Part shown: positions 1 through 4,651 of the stretch, piece by piece
How the letters are laid out: every line of letters begins with the position of its first letter
How positions within the stretch are numbered: the stretch's first letter is position 1
Translations under genes and position numbers: made by a program
The notes under the pieces: model-generated
Seen by the model: only the letters and a program-made list of their open reading frames with translations
Told to the model about the DNA's origin: nothing
Database searches by the model: none
Assembly: GCA_021824055.1 (NCBI GenBank)
Contig: JAKALV010000232.1
Coordinates: forward strand, 1 to 5,425
Source: Acidobacteriota bacterium
GTDB taxonomy: Bacteria; Acidobacteriota; Vicinamibacteria; Vicinamibacterales; SCN-69-37
Direction: 5' to 3'
Length of the DNA: 5,425 nucleotides

Positions 1-64
1 AGCTCCGCCAGACCCCGCAGGCGAGATAGCGCCAGAGACCATCCGGGGCGGCGTTCCGCCTGTG

Positions 65-70
65 TATACT
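65..70 (+). promoter_or_regulatory. Probable -10 hexamer (TATACT) for the kinase leader and kinase
   Basis: TATACT differs from the sigma-70 consensus TATAAT at one base. With normal spacing transcription would start near A77, only 4 nt before the ATG at 81, giving an almost leaderless message. I see no convincing -35 box about 17 bp upstream (42-47 is TCCGGG), so the call rests on the -10 alone. No other good promoter is visible between here and the kinase GTG at 215, so both reading frames are probably on one transcript. Confidence 0.45.
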
Positions 71-155
71 TCTGCCATTCATGACACTCGGTGCCGGAAC
101 CCGCCTCGGGTCTTACGAGACCGTTTCGCCCATCGGCGCCGGCGGCCCCGCCTGC

Positions 156-174
156 GCTCGCGCGACGCGCGAGC
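156..174. repeat. 19-bp perfect palindrome (9-bp arms, 1-nt centre)
   Basis: GCTCGCGCG, then A165, then CGCGCGAGC are perfect reverse complements. The element begins about 10 bp after the kinase-like reading of the upstream remnant ends, and it shares its last two bases with the next palindrome. It is very GC-rich, so chance CpG-type symmetry is possible, but abutting a second, longer perfect palindrome makes chance less likely. Confidence 0.7.
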
Positions 175-196
175 TCCGGCGAGATCTCGCCGGAGC
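173..196. repeat. 24-bp perfect palindrome upstream of the kinase start
   Basis: The half-site GCTCCGGCGAGA (173-184) is followed without a gap by its exact reverse complement (185-196). As RNA it can fold into a 10-bp stem closed by a GATC loop. It lies inside the 45-codon ORF and ends 6 nt before the Shine-Dalgarno site of the kinase (GAGG, 203-206). It could be a binding site for a dimeric regulator, an mRNA hairpin affecting kinase translation, or a scar of the rearrangement that destroyed the upstream kinase. Confidence 0.85.
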
Positions 197-210
197 CCAG
201 GCGAGGATCT
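182..210 (+). promoter_or_regulatory. Kinase Shine-Dalgarno site inside a possible sequestering hairpin
   Basis: GAGG at 203-206 lies 8 nt before the GTG at 215 and supports that start. The same bases can pair upstream: AGATC (182-186) with GATCT (206-210) and TCGCC (187-191) with GGCGA (200-204). This leaves one bulged G (205) and an 8-nt loop. That stem would hide the ribosome site. It uses bases 182-191 and therefore excludes the 173-196 palindrome hairpin. Two mutually exclusive folds around a ribosome site, inside a short upstream ORF, resemble a translational attenuator. The pairing is seen in the sequence; the regulation is inferred. Confidence 0.45.
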
Positions 211-214
211 GGCT

Positions 215-2917
215 GTGATTGGCAAGTCGATAGGCCCCTACCAGATCCTTGCCGAGCTGGGCAGAGGCGGAATGGGCGAGGTCTATCGCGCGAAGGACAC
301 GAAGCTCAATCGCGACGTCGCGATCAAAGTGCTGCCCGAGTCGTTCGCGCTCGACGCCGACCGCGTGGCGCGGTTCTCGCGCGAAGCGCAGGTGCTTGCG
401 TCGCTCAATCATCCGAACATCGCCGCGATTTACGGCATCGAAGAGTCCGGCAACACGCGCGCACTCGTGATGGAGTTGGTCGAGGGCGATGATCTGTCCG
501 TGCACATCGCGCGCGGCGCCATGCCGCTCAGTGAAGCGCTGCCGATCGCGAAGCAGATTGCCGACGCGCTCGAAGCCGCGCACGAGCAGGGCGTCGTCCA
601 TCGCGATCTCAAGCCGCAGAACATCAAAGTCCGCGCCGACGGCACGGTGAAGGTCCTGGACTTCGGTCTCGCGAAAGCCCTGGACCGGACGCTGGACTCT
701 GGACCCGGGACCCTGGACGCCGCGAACAGCCCGACCTTGACCGTTCGCGGCACCCAGATGGGCATGATCATCGGCACGGCTGCTTACATGGCGCCCGAGC
801 AGGCACGCGGTCGCGCCGTTGATCGGCGCGCCGACATCTGGGCCTTCGGCGTCGTCCTGTACGAAATGCTGACCGGCCGGCGCGCCTTCGAAGGCGAAGA
901 CATCTCGATCACGCTCGCCAATGTGATGAAAGACGATGTCGCGTGGGACGCGCTGCCGAAGGATCTGCCGCCGCCCATCGCGCGGTTGCTCCGTCGCTGT
1001 CTCGAGAAAGATCCGAAGAAGCGTCTGCGGGACATCGGTGAAGCGCGGCTCATCCTGGAAGATCCGATGGCGGCGCAGTCGAGCGGGTCATCGTCAGTGG
1101 TTGCGACACCCGCGCCCGCGACGCTGCGCGTGTGGCAAGTCGCGACCGCGTTGCTTGCGCTCGTCGTGATCGGCGGCGGCGCGCTCTGGGTTCGCGCGCC
1201 CGGTGTGGCCACGGTCCCCGTGCAGTTCACAATTGCCGCGCCCGACAAAACCGCGTTCATATCCGGCGCCAGCCGGGCCGGCGCCGTGCCCGCGATTTCG
1301 CCGGACGGCCGCATGATCGCGTTCACCGCGGTCGATGCGTCCGGACAGCGCAGGCTGTGGGTGCGGCCGATCGAATCGCTGAATGCCACTCCACTGGCGG
1401 GGACCGAAGGCGCGGGCTGGCCGTTCTGGTCACCGGATAGTCGAACGATCGCGTACTCAGCCAAAGCCACGCTGATGAAGATCGCGGCGTCTGGCGGGCC
1501 GGCCATCACGATCTGCAGCTTGCATCCGAACATCAGCGCTCGCGGTGGCACCTGGAATCGAGACAACGTCGTCGTCTTCAACAACGGTCCCGCGCCGCTC
1601 TATCGCGTGTCGTCTTCGGGTGGCGTGGCCGCGGCCATGGGTGCGCTGCAGCCTGGTGAAGGCGGTCGTCAGTTCCCGGTGTTCCTGCCGGACCAGCATC
1701 ACTTCCTCTACAACGTGGCCGGCAACACCGGTGGCAGTGTCTGGGTCGGCTCGATCGATGGCAACGAGACGAAACAGATTCTGCAAGCGGATACCGGCGC
1801 GGTGTACGACGCGCGGATGGGACTCTTGCTGTTCGGCCGGCAGGGCACATTGATGGCGCAGTCATTCGATCCGAAGACATTCGCGTTAGCGGGCGAGGCG
1901 TTTCCGGTTGCCGAGCATCTGGAGTCGGCCAACGTTCCCGGCGTGGTGGCGTTCTCGATTTCCGACACCGGCGTGCTGGTGTACGGCGTCGGCACTGCGG
2001 CCACCGCCGGTCTCGAATTGACGTGGCTGGATCGCCGCGGCCAGAAGACCGGCACCGTGGGGCCGATCGCCAACTACCGCGGCATCGACCTCTCCCCCGA
2101 TGGCACACGACTCGCCACTCACCGGCACGATGGCGACGGCGGCGACATCTGGATCACCGATCTGGCCACCAACGCGTCATCGCGGTTGACGTTCAACGCC
2201 GACGATCACAACGCCTCCCCGGCCTGGTCTCCCGACGGCAAGCGCATCGCGTTCGCGTCACACCGCGCCGGCAAGTTCGGCCTATACGTGAAGAACGCCG
2301 ACAACACCGGCGACGAGGTGCGGTTGTTCGACGATGAGTTCATCGTCGGCGCGATGGGACCGCAACCGAGTGCGTGGACGGTCGATGGCCGAGCCGTGCT
2401 CTTCAGCATGATGAAGAGCCCGGCGACGGGCACCGACGTGTGGCTGGCCTCCGTGTCGGCGGATCACAGGCTCACGCCGCTCCTGACCGAGCGATTTTAT
2501 GAACGCTTCGGCCAGTTTTCGCCAGACGGCAAGTGGATCGCGTACCAATCGAACGAGACCGGCTCGTCAGACATCTACATTCGCCCGGCGTCAGGCACAG
2601 GCGGAAAGTGGTCGGTGTCAACGAGCGGTGGCACGGCGCCACGATGGCGCGCCGACGGGCGTGAGCTGTTCTATACGACTGTGGGAAACCTGTACGCGGT
2701 TGACGTCGTCGCCGAGGGCACGACGCTACGACTCGGCACGCCGAAGCTGTTGTTCCAGGTCAACATGGGCAACCAGACGCACGACGACGCGTTTCCTTAT
2801 GTCGTGAGGAAGGACGGTCAGGCCTTCCTGGTGCAGCAGATGGCGTCGGCTTCCGGTACCGCGAATCAGACATCGATCGTCGTCGCGCTCAACTGGGCCG
2901 CGGGGATCAAGAAATGA
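215..2917 (+). CDS. Membrane Ser/Thr protein kinase with TolB/WD40-like propeller
   Basis: A 900-residue PknB-type kinase that should transfer ATP phosphate to Ser/Thr of partner proteins. From the GTG at 215: glycine loop GRGGMGEV (16-23), VAIK lysine K38, helix-C glutamate E57, catalytic loop HRDLKPQN (129-136, D131), DFG (149-151) and APE (193-195). All key residues are present, so it should be active. The linker 285-305 is Ser/Ala/Pro-rich. One membrane segment spans about 306-326. The rest is a beta-propeller with PD40 blades showing SPDG/SPDS motifs near 362, 407, 627, 672 and 769. The predicted topology is cytoplasmic kinase and external propeller, which may bind a ligand or protein. 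GTG 215 is preferred over the in-frame ATG at 62 because GAGG lies 8 nt upstream and the kinase homology begins at once (IGPYQILAELG). The activation loop is long and carries a low-complexity insert (157-169) encoded by 7-bp repeats. The substrate is unknown. Confidence 0.95.
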   Translation: MIGKSIGPYQILAELGRGGMGEVYRAKDTKLNRDVAIKVLPESFALDADRVARFSREAQVLASLNHPNIAAIYGIEESGNTRALVMELVEGDDLSVHIARGAMPLSEALPIAKQIADALEAAHEQGVVHRDLKPQNIKVRADGTVKVLDFGLAKALDRTLDSGPGTLDAANSPTLTVRGTQMGMIIGTAAYMAPEQARGRAVDRRADIWAFGVVLYEMLTGRRAFEGEDISITLANVMKDDVAWDALPKDLPPPIARLLRRCLEKDPKKRLRDIGEARLILEDPMAAQSSGSSSVVATPAPATLRVWQVATALLALVVIGGGALWVRAPGVATVPVQFTIAAPDKTAFISGASRAGAVPAISPDGRMIAFTAVDASGQRRLWVRPIESLNATPLAGTEGAGWPFWSPDSRTIAYSAKATLMKIAASGGPAITICSLHPNISARGGTWNRDNVVVFNNGPAPLYRVSSSGGVAAAMGALQPGEGGRQFPVFLPDQHHFLYNVAGNTGGSVWVGSIDGNETKQILQADTGAVYDARMGLLLFGRQGTLMAQSFDPKTFALAGEAFPVAEHLESANVPGVVAFSISDTGVLVYGVGTAATAGLELTWLDRRGQKTGTVGPIANYRGIDLSPDGTRLATHRHDGDGGDIWITDLATNASSRLTFNADDHNASPAWSPDGKRIAFASHRAGKFGLYVKNADNTGDEVRLFDDEFIVGAMGPQPSAWTVDGRAVLFSMMKSPATGTDVWLASVSADHRLTPLLTERFYERFGQFSPDGKWIAYQSNETGSSDIYIRPASGTGGKWSVSTSGGTAPRWRADGRELFYTTVGNLYAVDVVAEGTTLRLGTPKLLFQVNMGNQTHDDAFPYVVRKDGQAFLVQQMASASGTANQTSIVVALNWAAGIKK
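680..718 (+). repeat. Degenerate 7-bp tandem repeat (consensus nCTGGAC) in the kinase activation loop
   Basis: GGAC recurs at 682, 687, 694, 701, 708 and 715; after the first step the period is exactly 7 bp (GCTGGAC, TCTGGAC, CCGGGAC, CCTGGAC over 691-718). It encodes a Leu-Asp/Gly-rich insert (LDRTLDSGPGTLD) between DFG and APE, where most kinases have a short activation segment. A 7-bp period is not a multiple of 3, so gain or loss of one unit would shift the frame and inactivate the protein. The copies have diverged, which would damp slippage. Confidence 0.6.
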
Positions 2918-2992
2918 GCCTCGCTTCCGGCACCCGCCTCAATGAAGTTGGTCGAAGGGCAGGATCTGTCGGAGCTGATCGCGAGGGCGGCC
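2914..2992 (+). pseudogene. Remnant of a second kinase: start fused to an internal segment
   Basis: ATG 2914-2916 overlaps the intact kinase's stop (ATGA) and reads MSLASGTRL, another typical start of this kinase family. After codon 9 the frame is lost: it continues to a stop at 2998-3000 as a 28-residue peptide. From 2942, in a different frame, the sequence reads MKLVEGQDLSELIARAA. This matches residues 86-102 of the intact kinase (MELVEGDDLSVHIARGA) at 12 of 17 positions. About 75 codons expected between the two pieces are absent, and nothing kinase-like follows. This is a degraded tandem kinase with an internal deletion and a truncated 3' part. It is not an expressed gene, although the short ORF may be translated by coupling. 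Confidence 0.75.
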
Positions 2993-3010
2993 GGACCTAA
3001 AGGTCCGGCC
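2989..3010. repeat. GGACC-core hairpin 1
   Basis: GGCCGGACCT and AGGTCCGGCC are perfect 10-bp arms separated by AA. The stop of the short kinase remnant ORF lies in the loop region. There is no T-run on either side, so it is not a canonical intrinsic terminator, though a stem this strong could still slow polymerase or protect a 3' end. It shares its core with two more hairpins in the same spacer. Confidence 0.8.
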
Positions 3011-3015
3011 CTCCA

Positions 3016-3088
3016 GTCGTCAGCGCTCCGGTCGTCAACGCGCCGGTCGTCAACGCGCCGGTCGTCAACGCGCCGGTCGTCAACGCGG
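3016..3088. repeat. 15-bp tandem repeat, about 4.9 copies
   Basis: The unit GTCGTCAACGCGCCG occurs perfectly at 3031-3045, 3046-3060 and 3061-3075. It is preceded by a variant copy (3016-3030, GTCGTCAGCGCTCCG) and followed by a partial copy (3076-3088). The 15-bp period keeps any frame open, so reading frames through it (RSSTR repeats, for example) look coding but have no family resemblance. It lies between the convergent kinase and hydrolase genes and is probably a non-coding minisatellite. Confidence 0.9.
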
Positions 3089-3098
3089 ACATCTGGAG

Positions 3099-3120
3099 CC
3101 CGGGACCTTCAGGTCCGGGG
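3099..3120. repeat. GGACC-core hairpin 2
   Basis: CCCGGGACCT and AGGTCCGGGG pair at 9 of 10 positions around a TC loop, with one G-G mismatch at 3102/3117. The outer base pairs differ from those of hairpins 1 and 3, yet still pair. It may help end transcription from either convergent gene, but there is no T-run. Confidence 0.7.
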
Positions 3121-3126
3121 CGCACA

Positions 3127-3148
3127 CGCCGGACCTCACGGTCCGGCG
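3127..3148. repeat. GGACC-core hairpin 3, just past the hydrolase stop
   Basis: CGCCGGACC and GGTCCGGCG are perfect 9-bp arms with a TCAC loop. On the minus strand it begins 20 nt after the stop codon of the serine hydrolase (3169-3171), a suitable place for a 3'-end or terminator structure, although no U-tract follows. Confidence 0.75.
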
Positions 3149-3168
3149 GCGCGAAGCGGCCGGCGCGA

Positions 3169-4587
3169 TCAGCTCGCCGCGTCCAGGAGAAACTGCTCGA
3201 TCTTGCCGTCGCCCGTGGTGTACGTCGTGAGGCGCGCCTTCGTGCCGTTCGCGAACGTCACGTCGAAGGCGCGGAACGTCATGCCGCCGCGCAGTGACGT
3301 CGAGGTTTGCGTCACCGACTGAACGGCGCCGAGCGGGCTCAGGCTTGTCTGGAAATCACCGACCGCCGTGTCGCTGAAGTAGAAGCTGCAGTTGGCCGTC
3401 AGGAGCGCGCGATCGATCTTCCCCTGCTGCAGGTCCGACAGCATCTGCTTCGCCTGCGCCGCCGCCCTGGCCGCGGCCGCCGCCGGTCCGGCGGCCGTGG
3501 CCGCTGGAGGTAACAGCAGGGTCGTGATCGCCCGCGCGATGCTGCCGGCCGCCGAGCTGGCTTCCTGATTGGTCAGCACCGCGACCGCGATCTTGTCGTC
3601 GGGGAACACGATGTTCTGCGCGACGAACCCGCCGACTTCGCCGCCGTGCGACACCACGCGCCGGCCGTCGCGTGTCGACACGCCGACGCCCAGCCCGTAG
3701 TGCGCGGTCTGGCCGTTCTTGAGCGGCATGTCGGTTTCCATCGCCGCGTACGATGCGGGCGACAGCAGCGACTGGTTCATGAGGCTGATGTCCCACGTGA
3801 GCAGATCGCCCACCGGCATCGCCATCTCGCCGTCCGCGAAGTACCAGCCCGGCGCTTCCATGATCGCCGGCCGCAGCGGGCCGAGCGCGTTGCGCATGTA
3901 GCCGGTCGGCTCGAGCTTCGAATGTTCGGTATCGAGGTCGATGGTGTTCTTCAGGCCCAGCGGCTGGAGCACGCGGCGCGACAGAAACGGCCAGAACTTC
4001 TCGCCGCTGATTTTCTCGACGATCAGGCCCGCGATGTTGAAGTTCGTGTTGCTGTACTGGTACTGCGTGCCGGGCTCGAAATCGAGCGGCTTGGTCGCCC
4101 ACTCATGGATGATCTTGTCGGCCGTCGTCGGCTTGGTCCACGCGGGGATCGTGTAGTCCTGCGGGGCGTAGTCCTGGTAGCCGGACGTGTGCGTGAGGAT
4201 GTTGCGGATCGTCACGTCCTTCGATCGCGTCAGCTCCGGAAAGTATTTTGAGAGCGGGTCGTCGATCGAGAGCTTGCCCTCCTGCTGCAGCAGCAGGAGG
4301 CAGGCCGCCGTGAACTGCTTGCTGATCGAGCCGATCGCGTACCGCATTTCTGCCGTGGCGGCCATCGGCGGATCGAGCCGCGCGTGACCATAGGCCTTCG
4401 TGAACACGATCTTTCCGCCTTGGACGATGCCGACCGATGCGCTCGGGACGCTGGTCTTCGCCATCACGTCCGCGACGGCCGCATCCACTTTAGTGCTGAG
4501 CTCGGGGGCGAGCGCGTTCTGGGCGAACGCCACCGTCGCGCCGATCAGGGCGCCCGCCACGATTCCCATCAGCTTCACGGTTCTCAT
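3169..4587 (-). CDS. Exported serine hydrolase, beta-lactamase class C / PBP4-like family
   Basis: This complete 472-residue protein of the AmpC/esterase/D-aminopeptidase superfamily acts through an acylated serine. A signal peptide covers about residues 1-22 (MRTVK, hydrophobic LMGIVAGALIGATVA, cleavage after AFA), so it is exported. The motifs are S87-I-S-K90 (nucleophile and general base), Y178-S-N180, and H314-G-G316 in place of the KTG box. All are intact. Family members include beta-lactamases, esterases and peptidases, so the substrate cannot be named. After an Ala-rich linker (361-380), residues 381-472 form a separate C-terminal domain ending GKIEQFLLDAAS. Such a tail often accompanies this family and probably has no catalytic role. 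The ATG at 4587 has no Shine-Dalgarno site but sits 7 nt after a TAGAAT, suggesting a leaderless mRNA. An in-frame ATG at 4569 is less likely because it would remove the charged start of the signal peptide. It faces the kinase and diverges from the next gene. Confidence 0.93.
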   Translation of the reverse strand: MRTVKLMGIVAGALIGATVAFAQNALAPELSTKVDAAVADVMAKTSVPSASVGIVQGGKIVFTKAYGHARLDPPMAATAEMRYAIGSISKQFTAACLLLLQQEGKLSIDDPLSKYFPELTRSKDVTIRNILTHTSGYQDYAPQDYTIPAWTKPTTADKIIHEWATKPLDFEPGTQYQYSNTNFNIAGLIVEKISGEKFWPFLSRRVLQPLGLKNTIDLDTEHSKLEPTGYMRNALGPLRPAIMEAPGWYFADGEMAMPVGDLLTWDISLMNQSLLSPASYAAMETDMPLKNGQTAHYGLGVGVSTRDGRRVVSHGGEVGGFVAQNIVFPDDKIAVAVLTNQEASSAAGSIARAITTLLLPPAATAAGPAAAAARAAAQAKQMLSDLQQGKIDRALLTANCSFYFSDTAVGDFQTSLSPLGAVQSVTQTSTSLRGGMTFRAFDVTFANGTKARLTTYTTGDGKIEQFLLDAAS

Positions 4588-4593
4588 GGGGAG

Positions 4594-4599
4594 ATTCTA
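4594..4599 (-). promoter_or_regulatory. Probable -10 hexamer (TAGAAT) of the serine hydrolase
   Basis: On the minus strand this reads TAGAAT, one base from consensus. Counting from position -12 to +1 puts the transcription start at 4587, the A of the hydrolase ATG. The bases in between (CTCCCC) contain no Shine-Dalgarno sequence, as expected for a leaderless message. The candidate -35 at 4617-4622 (CTGATT) is weak and overlaps the divergent gene's -10. Confidence 0.5.
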
Positions 4600-4613
4600 A
4601 TCCGGTCCCGCGG

Positions 4614-4619
4614 TAGAAT
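4614..4619 (+). promoter_or_regulatory. Probable -10 hexamer (TAGAAT) of the plus-strand exported protein
   Basis: TAGAAT in the context GCGGTAGAATC is one base from consensus. Predicted transcription starts near G4626, giving a 26-nt leader that contains the GGGAGG ribosome site. No good -35 is visible at the usual spacing. Together with the minus-strand copy it forms a 7-bp inverted repeat (GATTCTA 4593-4599, TAGAATC 4614-4620). Confidence 0.5.
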
Positions 4620-4640
4620 CAGGCCGTCATTCTCATCCGT

Positions 4641-4646
4641 GGGAGG
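4641..4646 (+). promoter_or_regulatory. Shine-Dalgarno site (GGGAGG) that favours the 4652 start
   Basis: GGGAGG lies 5 nt before the ATG at 4652. The alternative in-frame ATG at 4766 has no purine-rich site upstream (the preceding bases are GTGCCGGTCCTCGTG). This is the main evidence for taking the longer protein, even though the signal peptide starts at the later methionine. Confidence 0.7.
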
Positions 4647-4651
4647 CCATC

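Larger units (their letters stand above)
81..218 (+). pseudogene. Kinase N-terminal remnant, now a 45-aa ORF overlapping the kinase start
   Basis: An ATG at 81 opens a 45-residue ORF starting MTLGAGTRLGSYETV and continuing through SPIGAGG. This is the characteristic N-terminus and start of the glycine-rich loop of acidobacterial PknB-like kinases, where MGEVY would normally follow. After GAGG, at about position 146, the kinase pattern stops and the ORF runs through a palindromic block with an Arg/Ala-rich tail ending in IWL. Its TGA (216-218) overlaps the GTG start of the next gene (215-217), a GTGA junction of the kind seen in translationally coupled genes. The simplest reading is an upstream tandem kinase that lost its body. 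It may survive as a translated leader peptide for the intact kinase. The kinase resemblance is from recall of the family; whether the peptide is made is unknown. Confidence 0.6.

Noticed and set aside
62..214. An in-frame ATG at 62 would extend the kinase by 51 residues.
   Set aside because: The extra residues are Arg-rich and resemble nothing, the ATG lies upstream of the predicted transcription start, and GTG 215 has a well-placed GAGG and begins right at the kinase homology.
784..1584. Long minus-strand open frame opposite the kinase.
   Set aside because: It is fully antisense to a conserved kinase-propeller gene, has no recognisable domain, and is the kind of open frame expected in GC-rich DNA.
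3016..3088. CRISPR array.
   Set aside because: The 15-bp units are directly adjacent with no spacers, and there are no cas genes.
2989..3148. GGACC hairpins as canonical intrinsic terminators.
   Set aside because: None is followed by a T-run on either strand. They are kept as structured repeats with only a possible 3'-end role.
2942..3322. Plus-strand frame of 126 codons through the 15-bp repeat.
   Set aside because: Its first 17 codons are kinase debris, the next part is repeat-encoded RSSTR, and the end is antisense to the hydrolase C-terminus. No ribosome site is seen.
3646..4251. 201-codon plus-strand frame opposite the serine hydrolase.
   Set aside because: The hydrolase motifs SxxK, YxN and HGG are all on the minus strand. 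The plus frame is Arg/Val-rich and shows no family features.
4278..4300. 10-bp inverted repeat CCTCCTGCTG / CAGCAGGAGG with a CAG loop.
   Set aside because: It lies in the hydrolase coding region at LLLLQQEG; runs of CTG and CAG codons pair by codon usage alone, so a structural role is not needed.
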